NCBI RefSeq assembly: GCF_945901735.1
Contig: NZ_CAMDLM010000021.1
Span: 1-64,000, forward strand
Source: Limnohabitans sp. Rim8
GTDB lineage: Bacteria; Pseudomonadota; Gammaproteobacteria; Burkholderiales; Burkholderiaceae_C
Direction of reading: 5' to 3'
DNA length: 64,000 nt
A model generated the notes under the pieces. It had not been told where the DNA came from, ran no database searches, and saw only the letters and a program-made list of their open reading frames with translations. Positions within the stretch are counted from its first letter, which is position 1, and each line of letters begins with the position of its first letter. Positions 1 to 8,326 of the stretch are shown here, in pieces. Made by a program: the position numbers and the translations under genes.

Positions 1-1
1 C

Positions 2-385
2 GGCGCCTTGGGCGTGCCTCCCGAGCCGGTTGCGCTGGCCTGGCCTGCACATCAGGTCTTGACCTGCGCTCATGCCCATGGCCTGGCTTGCTGGGGCCTG
101 GCGGGGAGCATCGCGGCTGTGGACGACGTGGCAGGCTTTGAGCACACCGTGCGCGCCGGACGCGCCATGGGTTTCACGGGCTCGGTTTGCATTCACCCGC
201 GACAAGTCCCCATCGTCAACCGCGGCTTCTCCCCTTCGGCCGAGGAGCTCGCCTGGGCTGAACGTGTCGTGGCTGCCGATGAAGCCGCATGCCGTGCGGG
301 CCTCGGTGCGGTGCTGCTGGACGGTCGGATGATCGACCGGCCCATCGTCCAGCGGGCGCGCCGCTGGTTGGGATTGACCCCATGA
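2..385 (+). CDS. HpcH/HpaI aldolase / CitE-like lyase, C-terminal part (5' end outside window)
   Basis: The open frame enters at base 2, so only about 127 C-terminal residues are present. They carry the end of the CitE/CoA-lyase TIM barrel: a DD pair after GSIAAV, and GFTGSVCIHPRQV followed by NRGFSPSAEEL, the usual GF-x-G-x-x-x-IHP-x-Q ... N-x-x-F-x-P signature of (3S)-malyl-CoA/citryl-CoA lyase-type proteins. Such enzymes cleave or form beta-hydroxyacyl-CoA or related acids using Mg2+. The substrate cannot be told from the fragment. The stop overlaps the next start as ATGA, so this gene and the esterase behind it are translationally coupled. Confidence 0.8.
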   Translation, partial: GALGVPPEPVALAWPAHQVLTCAHAHGLACWGLAGSIAAVDDVAGFEHTVRAGRAMGFTGSVCIHPRQVPIVNRGFSPSAEELAWAERVVAADEAACRAGLGAVLLDGRMIDRPIVQRARRWLGLTP

Positions 386-1617
386 GCACAGCGCTGCCAT
401 CGGGGTCCCACTGGGTGACCGCCTGGGCGGCGTCTGCACAAGGCGCCTACCCGGTGGGTTCCACGATCGCGCAGCCCGACCTGAACAGAGCCTTGCCTGA
501 AATGAAACAAGGCCTTGTCAACCAGTCCCTTCGCATGGTGCTCAGGCCTGCTTTGTGGTCACCGCGTTTCAGATTGCGCTTGAGCAACCGCTTTGGCAAC
601 AAGCCGCTGCTGTTGCGTGGGATGAGTCTGGCCTTGCACATGGGTGGCGGCGCCTTGGTACCCGGTACGCGCATTGCATTGCCCGACCAGACGATTGCTG
701 CCGGCTCATTTGAATGGACACCTGCCATAGAGTGGGCAGCGCTGCCCGAATCAGCGCAATCGATGCAGGGCCGCAGCCTGGCCTTCAGTGCCTGGGTGGA
801 GGGTTCCAGCGGCCCCATCACCTGGCATGCCAAGGCGATGGCAACGTCCTACTTGTCCCAGCCAGGCGACCAGAGTGCTGCCGTTTCTGACAGCGAGTTA
901 GGCTTCCCGCACACCACCACTTCCAGCTTTTTCATCGACGCGCTGGATGCTTGGCTTTCGGCCGAAGCTTGCACGCTGGCCGCTTTTGGCGATTCGCTCA
1001 CCGATGGCACGGCTACGACTCTCAATGGGCATGACCGCTGGACAGACGTGCTGCAACGCGAATTGTGGGCCGCAGGGCGCCAAGATCTGGCGGTTGTGAA
1101 TGCAGGCATCGGCGGCAACCAGGTGACAGGTCCAGCACCTGGAGCAAGCCCCTGGCGTGGCGGCCCAGCGGCCACAGAAAGACTGGCGCGAGACGTGCTC
1201 GACCTGTCTGCCGTTCGTACGATCTTCTGGCTCCAAGGCATCAACGACTTCAGCGACAATGGCCAGGCCGAAGCAGCTGCCGTGTTCGAGGCCATGGCGT
1301 ATTCAGTCCAGCGCATGCGGGCGCAGGGGGTACGCGTCTTAGGCGCGACAGTCCCAAGTGCCCTTGGCAGCACCCGGCCTGGCCATGGCAGCGAGCGACA
1401 GAACAGCCGACGTCGGGCCTTCAATGCCGAAGTGGGCAAAGGTGCGCTTTTCGATGACTTCGTCGATTTGGATCTTGCCCTGACCGACCCGCTCACCGGA
1501 AGGCTTCATTCCGCTTTCAACGGTGATAGCACTTTAGGCGAACCTGGCGACGGCCTACACCCTAACCGTGCGGGGCATGCTGCCATGGCCCGCTGCATCC
1601 TTAAAAAACTACCGTGA
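382..1617 (+). CDS. SGNH/GDSL-type esterase or lipase
   Basis: The 411-residue protein has the block I motif GDSLTDG at residues 203-209 with the nucleophile at Ser205, a GxND-like block (LQGINDFSD), and the C-terminal catalytic D-x-x-H in DGLHPNRAGHAAMA. This fits a GDSL hydrolase acting on esters. The 200 residues before GDS resemble the N-terminal beta domain of large bacterial GDSL esterases and contain no clear signal peptide. I chose the ATG at 382 because it overlaps the upstream stop (ATGA); a longer frame from 289 would run through the lyase gene. The 3' end overlaps the next gene as GTGA. The substrate is unknown. Confidence 0.8.
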   Translation: MSTALPSGSHWVTAWAASAQGAYPVGSTIAQPDLNRALPEMKQGLVNQSLRMVLRPALWSPRFRLRLSNRFGNKPLLLRGMSLALHMGGGALVPGTRIALPDQTIAAGSFEWTPAIEWAALPESAQSMQGRSLAFSAWVEGSSGPITWHAKAMATSYLSQPGDQSAAVSDSELGFPHTTTSSFFIDALDAWLSAEACTLAAFGDSLTDGTATTLNGHDRWTDVLQRELWAAGRQDLAVVNAGIGGNQVTGPAPGASPWRGGPAATERLARDVLDLSAVRTIFWLQGINDFSDNGQAEAAAVFEAMAYSVQRMRAQGVRVLGATVPSALGSTRPGHGSERQNSRRRAFNAEVGKGALFDDFVDLDLALTDPLTGRLHSAFNGDSTLGEPGDGLHPNRAGHAAMARCILKKLP

Positions 1618-2060
1618 ATCCCATCCCGAACCCCTACGACCCTCGGTTGCGCGATGACCTGAGCACCAATGAAACCACTTTGTTGCACTTCATGTCCGAC
1701 TGCATGCACGGTCACGACATGAGTCTGGTCGATCGATATGTGGCCGAAGACTACATCCAGCACACGCCGGGTATTGGCCAGGGACGAGCTGGCCTGCGTC
1801 GTTACCTCGAGGAGGTGGCATGGAAGCGTCCTGGCCGATTGGTATGGCGGCCCATTCACCTGTTCGCTTGCGGTGATTTCGTCATCTTGCACAAGCTGTT
1901 GCCTTCCACGGTCATCGCAGACTTCATGCGCTTCAATGCGCAGGGCCAGATGGCCGAACACTGGGACGTGGTGCAGCCCCTGCCAGAGCCCGACTACGAC
2001 CCGATGCGGCTGTCGGCTGAGAACCTGTCGCGGTTCTCTGCGTTGTTCAAGATCAGCTGA
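1614..2060 (+). CDS. NTF2-fold (SnoaL-like) protein
   Basis: This 148-residue protein starts at a GTG that overlaps the esterase stop (GTGA). It has the SnoaL/NTF2 layout: an N-terminal helix, a YVAEDYIQHTPGIGQGRAGL segment, then strands ending in DFMRFNAQGQMAEHWDVVQPLP. The conserved H-x-P and AEHWDVVQ elements are typical of predicted SnoaL-like cyclases/isomerases annotated as nuclear transport factor 2 family. The actual reaction is not predictable. Being the third coupled gene after a CitE-like lyase and an esterase suggests a small catabolic unit for an ester or hydroxy acid. Confidence 0.75.
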   Translation: MNPIPNPYDPRLRDDLSTNETTLLHFMSDCMHGHDMSLVDRYVAEDYIQHTPGIGQGRAGLRRYLEEVAWKRPGRLVWRPIHLFACGDFVILHKLLPSTVIADFMRFNAQGQMAEHWDVVQPLPEPDYDPMRLSAENLSRFSALFKIS

Positions 2061-2185
2061 AACCTTGGCGCTTCCACATGCCTACCTGTCGCCCGATTAC
2101 CTCGCCACCGCGGACAGTGTAATTCCGTGGCATCGCGCCTGCTGCTGTCGTCCGCTTCCAGCCTATTTCAGCCACTCGCCCAAAC

Positions 2186-2485
2186 TCACCCCCCACCCCG
2201 CTGCATCGTCAAATCAAAGTGCTTCATGAAGCGCTGGCGCGCTTCTTCTTCTACGTCTTCGAACACAAAAGAGACCGCCAAGCGCTGCAGGCGCAGCAGC
2301 GCGATCAGGCGTGGCGGCAGGGTGTGCCATTGCAGTTGCAGATGGCCTTCACCGATCTGCACACGCACCTGGCCGGTGCCCATCACAAAGGCATGGAGGC
2401 CCAGTGCGCGGGGCAAGGCCGTCAACCATTCGGTTTCGCTGGTGCCCATGTCGCGCTCGAAGCGCTCGGGGTAGTAGGACTGCAC
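2186..2485 (-). CDS. small hypothetical protein at the end of the aor operon
   Basis: A 99-residue frame starts with GTG 26 nt beyond the moaD-like gene and on the same strand. I do not recognise the family. It is rich in charged residues, has no membrane segment or signal peptide, and ends RQRFMKHFDLTMQRGGG. A 60-residue central part alternates hydrophobic strands (HAFVMGTGQVRVQIGEGHL, then LQWHTLPPRLIALLRL), suggesting a compact beta-rich fold. Position alone suggests a maturation or accessory role for the tungsten oxidoreductase. The ribosome binding site is weak, so expression is probably coupled to the gene before it. Confidence 0.55.
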   Translation of the reverse strand: MQSYYPERFERDMGTSETEWLTALPRALGLHAFVMGTGQVRVQIGEGHLQLQWHTLPPRLIALLRLQRLAVSFVFEDVEEEARQRFMKHFDLTMQRGGG

Positions 2486-2511
2486 GAAAACAAGACCTGC
2501 GTGGGCAGACT

Positions 2512-2766
2512 TCAGCCACCGGCCACAGGCGGCCAGATGGCCAACACATCGCCCTCGGCCAGGGTGGTGGTGTCCCGGTCTTCGGGTTTGATGTATTTGC
2601 CGTTGACCAGCACCAGATGCACGAGCTTCGGGGGCATGCCGAAGGGCTCGATGATCTGGCTGATGCTGGTGTCCTGCGCCACATCCAGCGTGACTTGGTT
2701 GCTGCGCCGGGCTTCGGCGGGCAAATAGTCGGTCAGCGTGGCAAACAGTTTGAAAGTGATGTTCAT
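2512..2766 (-). CDS. MoaD/ThiS-family sulfur carrier protein (AorD-like)
   Basis: This 84-residue protein has a beta-grasp MoaD/ThiS sequence: an N-terminal ITFKLFATLTDYLP strand, a central LVLVNGKYI strand and the C-terminal GDVLAIWPPVAGG. The terminal Gly-Gly is where sulfur is carried as thiocarboxylate. It lies directly downstream of aorC. Tungsten aldehyde oxidoreductase operons often carry a dedicated MoaD-like gene, thought to help make the pyranopterin cofactor for the W enzyme, and that is the likely role here. A housekeeping MoaD is less likely because no moaE or other moa gene is adjacent. Confidence 0.85.
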   Translation of the reverse strand: MNITFKLFATLTDYLPAEARRSNQVTLDVAQDTSISQIIEPFGMPPKLVHLVLVNGKYIKPEDRDTTTLAEGDVLAIWPPVAGG

Positions 2767-2781
2767 GCGCAGATTGTCGCT

Positions 2782-4122
2782 TCAGCGGCGACGCGCATCG
2801 GCGGCACCACTCCAGCGGCCCTGGCCCTGAGCGCAGTCCAGATAAGCGTCCACCAGCTTGGTCGGATCGTGCATCAGGCGGTCTTTCCAGTCGCCCAGGT
2901 GCACCTGGCCTTCAACCAAGCCGCGCATCACGCCCACATGCTCGGTCCAGCCCACGCTGTTGCAGCCGACCATCACATCGTCCTTGAACTGCAAGCTCAG
3001 GTGACGGCCTGCGGCCTTGTCGGTCAGCACCGCCGACTGGCCACCGGCCACGCCTTCCCAGTTGCCAAAACTGGTGGAGATCAAACCAAGGGTGTCGAGC
3101 ACGTTGATTTGCGTCACGCCCTTGAGCACAGCGTTTTGGCCCAGCATGTTGAGCGCGGCCACACGGGCCTGCTCGGCCGCATTGGGCTGGATGGCGCTCA
3201 CAATGGTTTTGCCGCTGACCATGTCAAAAGCTTCGGCGCAGTCGCCTGCGGCGAAGATGCCGGGCACATTGGTTTGCAGGTGCTCGTTGGTCAACACGCC
3301 TTGCAGGCAGGTGATGCCGCTGTCCTTCAAAAAGCCAATGGCCGGACGCACGCCGGTGGCGCTGATGACCAGATCGGCTTCGACGGTTTGGCCATTGGAC
3401 AGACGCACCTGCAGCGCACCGCTGGCATCGTCAGACCCCAGGCCCACAGCTGCGGCCAGTCTGCCCAGCAAGCTCTTTTCAGCACCTTGGCTGATGGCTT
3501 CGACCTTGGTTCCGGTGAACACCTGCACGCCCTTGACTTCACACCAGTCGCGGATCATGCCGCCCGCCACCGGGCCCATCATGCGGGGCACCATGCGGTC
3601 GCCCATTTCCACCACGCTGAGCTTGACGCCGCGCGCCGCCAGCGATTCCATGATGATGCAGCCAATGAAGCCCGCGCCCATTTGCAGCACACGGGCACCG
3701 GGCTTGGCCAGCGCCTGGATGGCCCGGGCGTCTTCGAGCGTCCAGCAGGGGTGCACACCGGGCAGGTCCATGCCTGCAATCGGGGGGCGCACGGGGTGCG
3801 AACCGGTGGCGATCAAGAGCTTGTCAAACGCCAAAGACTTGCCATTTTCGAGGTGCACGGTTTTGCCCGCTGAATCCACACGCGTCACTTTGGCTTTGAC
3901 CTGAGTGATGCACAGTTCGTCAAAGTGGGCGTCGCTTTTGCGCAAGTAAGTGCCGCGCTCGTCGATGTTGCCAATCAGCAGATAAGGGATGGCCATGCGC
4001 GAGTAAGGCGCATCGGGCTCGTCGCCAATCAAGGTGATGGTGTCACCCGGGGCATGCTTGCGGATGGTTTCAGCGGCGATCACGCCAGCAGGGCCTGCGC
4101 CCAAAATCACGTGGTGGGTCAT
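2782..4122 (-). CDS. aorC: FAD/NAD-dependent oxidoreductase, AorC subunit of the aldehyde oxidoreductase
   Basis: The 446-residue protein is a class II pyridine nucleotide-disulfide-type flavoprotein. It has an N-terminal FAD site (VILGAGPAGVIAAE), a second dinucleotide site for NAD(H) (MGAGFIGCIIMESLAARG), an ATGVRP turn and the FAD-closing motif IFAAGDCAEA. By analogy with AorC of Aromatoleum aromaticum it should pass electrons from the ferredoxin chain of AorA to NAD+. I start it at ATG 4122, which has a GGAG site 6 nt upstream; a longer frame would cover the hairpin in front. It follows aorB on the same strand after a 106-nt gap that contains a hairpin. Confidence 0.85.
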   Translation of the reverse strand: MTHHVILGAGPAGVIAAETIRKHAPGDTITLIGDEPDAPYSRMAIPYLLIGNIDERGTYLRKSDAHFDELCITQVKAKVTRVDSAGKTVHLENGKSLAFDKLLIATGSHPVRPPIAGMDLPGVHPCWTLEDARAIQALAKPGARVLQMGAGFIGCIIMESLAARGVKLSVVEMGDRMVPRMMGPVAGGMIRDWCEVKGVQVFTGTKVEAISQGAEKSLLGRLAAAVGLGSDDASGALQVRLSNGQTVEADLVISATGVRPAIGFLKDSGITCLQGVLTNEHLQTNVPGIFAAGDCAEAFDMVSGKTIVSAIQPNAAEQARVAALNMLGQNAVLKGVTQINVLDTLGLISTSFGNWEGVAGGQSAVLTDKAAGRHLSLQFKDDVMVGCNSVGWTEHVGVMRGLVEGQVHLGDWKDRLMHDPTKLVDAYLDCAQGQGRWSGAADARRR

Positions 4123-4130
4123 GGTGTTCT

Positions 4131-4164
4131 CCAAAAAAGAAACAGCGGCCCCGGAGAGCCGCTG
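4131..4164 (-). promoter_or_regulatory. hairpin plus T-rich tract between aorB and aorC
   Basis: Read on the minus strand, a 7-bp stem (cagcggc/gccgctg, 4143-4149 with 4158-4164) is followed by TTTCTTTTTT and then directly by the ribosome binding site of aorC. It looks like a leaky intrinsic terminator or an mRNA-stability hairpin that could set the AorB:AorC ratio. No function has been shown. Confidence 0.45.
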
Positions 4165-4228
4165 CGTCGTTGATTTCAGCAAGGCCCAGTGCTGCCCTTG
4201 AAGGCGACACTGAGACTTTGGCTGAGCA

Positions 4229-6076
4229 TCACAGGCCCAGACGTTCCCGGGTGGCCGATGTGGGGTGGCCTTCGCCGTCCCAGCCGCGCGCCTCGTAGTA
4301 CTTGGGCAGCATTTCGTCCAACTTGCTGACCATGCCTTTGCCGGGGCCGGTTTTGGCGGCTTCGGTCATCAGGCGCTTGGGCAGGTTGTCGTCGGCCTTG
4401 GTGAAGCCGGCGGCGTTGTTGAACTCGCGCTCCATGTTCCAGATGCGCTCGCCGATGTGGTTCAAGTGCTCCATGGTGAACTCTTCGCCACAAGCGGCTT
4501 GCACCTGAGGGGCCACGTCGGCCAGGGTCCAGGCAAAGCTGGTGAAGACGCAGATGCCTGCCGAATCAAAGGCGGCTGTTGCGTCCTGGAAGGCCTTGAC
4601 CAATTCGGGCTTGCCTTCGTGCTCGGTGGGCTCTGTCTTGACCGGGATGCCCAGCACTTCAGAGGCGATGGTGTAGCCGCGCAGGTGGCAAGCACCGCGG
4701 TTGGAGGTGGCATAAGCCAAGCCGATGCCCTGGATCACGCGACCGTCATAGGCCGGGAACTCTTGGCCTTTGACGCTCATGGACAGGTCGGGGTGGCCGT
4801 ATTTGGCGGTCAGGCGCTTGGAGCCCATGCCAATTTCCTTGCCAAAACCAATGCCCTTGGCGGTCATGTCGACAAACTCGCACAAGGCTTCGGCCGAGCC
4901 AAAGGGTGCTTCGACACCAATTTGCTCTTTGGTCAGCACACCCATTTCATACAGCTCCATCACGGCGCCAATGGTGGTGCCAAAGCTGATCGGGTCAAAG
5001 CCTTCTTCGTTGCAAATCATGTTGGCGTATTGCAAGGCTTCGAGGTCATTCACGCCGTTGGCTGCGCCCAGTGCCCAAGCCGCTTCGTATTCCAGGCCGC
5101 CGTTGGCGCCCCAATACTCAGGCTTGTTTTTGACGGAGAAGTGGCCTTCGTCGATCTTGCTGATGCGGCCGCAAGCGATGGTGCAACCAAAGCAGGCTTG
5201 GTTGGTCACCAGGTGCTTTTTGCCGTCGGTTTCGCGGGGCGTGACCATGGCTTCGGCCGAGATGTCTTTGGCGCCTTCAAACTGCACATCGCGGTGATTG
5301 CGTGTAGGCAAACCACCGACTTCGTTGATCACGTTCATCAGCACCTGGGTGCCGTACGCTGGCAGGCCCTGGCCCGTGACGGCGTTGTCGGCCAGCACCT
5401 TTTTGGCCGCCTTGGCCGCCGCCATGAACGCCTTGGGGTTTTGCATGTTGCCCACGCCTTTGGTGCCGCGCACCGCAATGGCTTTGAGGTTCTTGCTGCC
5501 CATGACAGTGCCCACGCCCGAGCGGCCAGCCGCACGGTGCAGGTCGTTCACCACCGCAGCATAAAGCACGCCGTTTTCACCGGCCTTGCCGATGCTGCAG
5601 ACACGCAGCAAGGGGTCTTGCAAGCTGGACTTGAGGATTTCCTCGGTCTTCCAGACGCTTTGGCCCCACAGGTGGCTCGCATCGCGCAACTCGGCTTCGT
5701 CGTCGCTGATGTGCAAGTAAACCGGCTTGGCCGATGCGCCTTCAAAAATGACCATGTCCCAACCGGCCATTTTGAGCTCAGCGCCCCAATAGCCACCCGA
5801 GTTGGAGCAGGCAATGGCCCCGGTGAGCGGGCTCTTGGTGATGACGGTGTAGCGGCCACCGGTCGAGGCCATGGTTCCGGTCAGCGGGCCGGTGGCCCAA
5901 ATGAGTTTGTTGTCAGCCGATAGCGGGTCAACTTTGGGGTCGATCTCGCTGATCAGGTATTTGCTGCCCAGACCGCGTGAGCCGAGGTAGGCTTTGGCCC
6001 ACTCCATGTTCAGCGGTTCAGACTTGACGGTGCCAGCCGTGAGGTTGACGCGGAGGATTTTTCCAGCCCAAGACAT
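4229..6076 (-). CDS. aorB: tungsten-containing aldehyde ferredoxin oxidoreductase, large subunit AorB
   Basis: The 615-residue protein belongs to the aldehyde ferredoxin oxidoreductase family, which oxidises aldehydes to carboxylic acids using a bis-pyranopterin W cofactor and one [4Fe-4S] cluster. The cluster ligands are visible as C-x2-C-x3-C at Cys295, Cys298 and Cys302 and a fourth at Cys509 (GICVFTS), with spacing like that of the Pyrococcus enzyme. The N-terminus (WAGKILRVNLTAG ... GSRGLGSKYL ... GPLTGT) is typical of the family. ATG 6076 is preceded by AAGGAG. It lies between aorA (23-nt gap) and aorC. The tungstate importer upstream supports W rather than Mo as the metal. Confidence 0.92.
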   Translation of the reverse strand: MSWAGKILRVNLTAGTVKSEPLNMEWAKAYLGSRGLGSKYLISEIDPKVDPLSADNKLIWATGPLTGTMASTGGRYTVITKSPLTGAIACSNSGGYWGAELKMAGWDMVIFEGASAKPVYLHISDDEAELRDASHLWGQSVWKTEEILKSSLQDPLLRVCSIGKAGENGVLYAAVVNDLHRAAGRSGVGTVMGSKNLKAIAVRGTKGVGNMQNPKAFMAAAKAAKKVLADNAVTGQGLPAYGTQVLMNVINEVGGLPTRNHRDVQFEGAKDISAEAMVTPRETDGKKHLVTNQACFGCTIACGRISKIDEGHFSVKNKPEYWGANGGLEYEAAWALGAANGVNDLEALQYANMICNEEGFDPISFGTTIGAVMELYEMGVLTKEQIGVEAPFGSAEALCEFVDMTAKGIGFGKEIGMGSKRLTAKYGHPDLSMSVKGQEFPAYDGRVIQGIGLAYATSNRGACHLRGYTIASEVLGIPVKTEPTEHEGKPELVKAFQDATAAFDSAGICVFTSFAWTLADVAPQVQAACGEEFTMEHLNHIGERIWNMEREFNNAAGFTKADDNLPKRLMTEAAKTGPGKGMVSKLDEMLPKYYEARGWDGEGHPTSATRERLGL

Positions 6077-6099
6077 GTTGATGCTCCTTGTGGGGGGAT

Positions 6100-6576
6100 T
6101 TAAGAGGCCGAGGGCTGATTGCCCAACTTGTCGGCCCACTGCTTCATCTTGTCGATGCCGGTCCAGTTGGCATCCACAAACGTGATGGCGCCGGTCGGGC
6201 AAGCGTCGGCGCAAGCCGGGTCACCGCCGCACAGGTCGCACTTTTGCACCTTGCCGGTCTCTTGCACATAGTTGATGGTGCCGAAGGGGCAGGCGATGGT
6301 GCAGACCTTGCAGCCCACGCAGGTAGATTCGTTGACCACTTTGGCGCCGGTGACTTTGTCGACCGTGATGGCTTCCACAGGGCAGGCATGCAGGCACCAG
6401 GCTTCGTCGCACTGGGTGCAGGTGTAGGGCACTTTTTTGCCGGTGTGATGGAAATCAAACACCTTGATGCGCGATTTGGAGGTGGCGTAAGTGCCGTAGT
6501 TCTCGAAAGAACAGGCCATTTCGCACTGCAAGCAGCCGGTACATTTGTCCGGATTGATGTGCAGGACTTTCTGCAT
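6100..6576 (-). CDS. aorA: four-cluster ferredoxin-like subunit AorA
   Basis: The 158-residue protein has 16 cysteines in four cluster-binding groups: C12/15/18/22, C53/56/61/65, C86/89/92/96 and C113/116/122/126. It therefore probably holds four [4Fe-4S] clusters, like the HycB/DmsB-type electron-transfer subunits and AorA of Aromatoleum aromaticum. It would carry electrons between AorB and AorC. There is no signal peptide, so the complex is cytoplasmic. It is the first gene of the aor operon, with a good ribosome binding site (AGGAG, 7 nt) and a long 5' region of about 210 nt after tupA. Confidence 0.9.
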   Translation of the reverse strand: MQKVLHINPDKCTGCLQCEMACSFENYGTYATSKSRIKVFDFHHTGKKVPYTCTQCDEAWCLHACPVEAITVDKVTGAKVVNESTCVGCKVCTIACPFGTINYVQETGKVQKCDLCGGDPACADACPTGAITFVDANWTGIDKMKQWADKLGNQPSAS

Positions 6577-6617
6577 GTGTAACTCCTGTGAGGTGACGGG
6601 CTGTTCAAGCCCGCGCT

Positions 6618-6638
6618 TATGAATCGGGATGCATAGGT
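6618..6638 (-). promoter_or_regulatory. candidate operator upstream of aorA, shared with tupB
   Basis: On the plus strand the site reads TATGAA-tcggga-TGCATAGGT, an imperfect palindrome (TATGmA-N6-TkCATA) 42-62 nt before the aorA start. The same 15 fixed bases with the same 6-nt spacing occur at 9122-9142 before tupB. This points to a common regulator of tungstate uptake and the W enzyme, probably the ModE-like protein at 11710-12840. Binding is an inference. Confidence 0.55.
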
Positions 6639-6788
6639 ATTGTTAATCCAAGCCCCTGCAAACCGATCCGTATTTACCCTATGTTTAGCAGGCTTGTCCT
6701 CAAAATTCTCAGCTTGAAACACATCTGACAGGCCCCTGACTGCCCACCCCAGCGATCTATCGCCAAACCAGCTTGCCCAAAGCCGGAA

Positions 6789-7601
6789 TCACTTGACCGC
6801 GTTCGGGAAAAACAACTGCTCGCCGCCAATTTTGTAATCGGCAATCACGCCCTGCCCAGCGGCCGAGGTGATCCAGTCGACAAACTTTTGCGCATCGGCT
6901 TGTTTGACGTGCGCATGTTTTGCGGGGTTGACCACCATGACGCCGTATTGGTTGAACAAGCGGTTGTCGCCCTCCACCAGGATGGCCAAATCCGCGCGGT
7001 TCTTGAAATTGAGCCAAGTGGCGCGGTCGGCCAGCACATAGCCGCCTGAAGACGCCGCGATGTTCAAAGCCGGGCCCATGCCGCAGCCGCATTCCTTGTA
7101 GCCGCTGCCTTTTTTGTCAGCCAGATTGGCCATTTTCCAAAAGCGCAATTCGGCCGCATGGGTGCCACTCTTGTCACCGCGCGAGATAAACGCCGCGTTG
7201 CCTAAAGACAACTTGGCCAAGGCCGCCACGATGTCTTTGCCTTTGGTGGCTGCCGGGTCGGCTTTGGGGCCAATCAGCACAAAGTCGTTGTACATGACGG
7301 GCAAGCGCTTGAGGCCAAAGCCATCGGCCACAAACTTTTCTTCGGCCGCTTGGTCGTGCACAAACACCACATCGGCGTCACCCCGGCGCGCCATGTCAAG
7401 CGCTTGGCCGGTGCCCAGCGCCACCACTTTCACGTCCAGCCCACTGGCTTTTTTGAAGGCAGGCAGCAAATGGGCGAACAAGCCCGATTGCTCGGTGGAC
7501 GTGGTGGACGACATCACGATCGATTGGGCTTGCGCCCACACCGAGGTGGTGGCCAAAACAGCGCACACCAGGGCGCGGCGGGTGAAAGTTTTAAAGGTCA
7601 T
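6789..7601 (-). CDS. tupA: tungstate ABC transporter substrate-binding protein TupA
   Basis: The 270-residue protein starts with a signal peptide (TRRALVCAVLATTSVWAQA) and continues with SSTTSTEQSGLFAHLLPAF, the TTS-type oxyanion-binding motif of TupA/WtpA-like tungstate binders. Later segments (ISRGDKSGTHAAELRFW and YVLADRATWLNF) also fit TupA. It should capture tungstate in the periplasm and pass it to TupB. The ATG at 7601 overlaps the tupC stop (ATGA) and has AAGGAGA upstream. The gene sits immediately before the tungsten aldehyde oxidoreductase operon, so metal uptake and use are adjacent. Confidence 0.9.
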   Translation of the reverse strand: MTFKTFTRRALVCAVLATTSVWAQAQSIVMSSTTSTEQSGLFAHLLPAFKKASGLDVKVVALGTGQALDMARRGDADVVFVHDQAAEEKFVADGFGLKRLPVMYNDFVLIGPKADPAATKGKDIVAALAKLSLGNAAFISRGDKSGTHAAELRFWKMANLADKKGSGYKECGCGMGPALNIAASSGGYVLADRATWLNFKNRADLAILVEGDNRLFNQYGVMVVNPAKHAHVKQADAQKFVDWITSAAGQGVIADYKIGGEQLFFPNAVK

Positions 7602-8326
7602 GAAAGTTCTCCTTGAACAAAAGCATGGGCTGCCGGGCTGCACTCGGCAAGCAAAGTAGGGTCGAAAAAATCAGAAACAGGCAGGTCGGCCAAAACGCGG
7701 CCGAACTCCAAATAAACCACGCGGGTGGCCAGGCGTTTGACTTGGCCCAAGTTGTGGCTCGCCCAGACCAAAGTCAAAGGCTTGTCGGGTGCTGGGCCTG
7801 CGACAAATTCGGCCATCAAGATCTCGATCTCACGCTTGGCGTGCGGGTCCAGACTGGCCGTGGGTTCGTCCAGCAGCAAGACATCGGGCTGACGCGCCCA
7901 GGCGCGGGCCAAGGCCAGGCGCTGCTGCTGCCCGCCCGACAACTGGCGACCGTTTTGCTGCGCTACAGACTGCAGGCCCACACGCTGCAAAGCCTGCAGA
8001 GCCAAGGTCTTCGAGGCGCGCCAATTCAAAGCCCGCGAACGGTCCAGCCACACACCCAGCGCCACATTGTTCAGGGCCGACAGGCGCAGCATGTGCGGTC
8101 TTTGGAACAGCATGGCCTGGCGCACACCCGGTGTTTGAATCACCTGACCTTGAGTGGGCGGCACCAAGCCGTGCAAGGTGCGCAGCAAGCTGCTTTTGCC
8201 CGAGCCGTTGGCCCCCACCAGTGCCACGCGTTCACCCGCCGCCATGCGCAAACTCACGCACTTCAGGGCCTGTTGCGCCCCCAGTTGGACGCTGACCGCG
8301 TCAAGCGTGATATGCACGTTGCTCAT
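7598..8326 (-). CDS. tupC: tungstate ABC transporter ATP-binding protein TupC
   Basis: This 242-residue ATPase has a Walker A site GANGSGKSS, the signature LSGGQQQRLALARA, Walker B VLLLDEPTA and a switch histidine in VWASHNLGQV. It would power tungstate import through TupB. There is no C-terminal TOBE domain of the kind found in ModC, so it fits TupC better than the molybdate ATPase. Its start overlaps the tupB stop and its stop overlaps the tupA start, both as ATGA, giving a tightly coupled tupB-tupC-tupA order. Confidence 0.88.
   Translation of the reverse strand: MSNVHITLDAVSVQLGAQQALKCVSLRMAAGERVALVGANGSGKSSLLRTLHGLVPPTQGQVIQTPGVRQAMLFQRPHMLRLSALNNVALGVWLDRSRALNWRASKTLALQALQRVGLQSVAQQNGRQLSGGQQQRLALARAWARQPDVLLLDEPTASLDPHAKREIEILMAEFVAGPAPDKPLTLVWASHNLGQVKRLATRVVYLEFGRVLADLPVSDFFDPTLLAECSPAAHAFVQGELS

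Noticed and set aside
6577-6788. A molybdenum/tungsten cofactor riboswitch before aorA
   Set aside because: I looked for the long conserved stem-loops of the Moco RNA before aorA and tupB and did not see them; the shared short palindrome fits protein control better.
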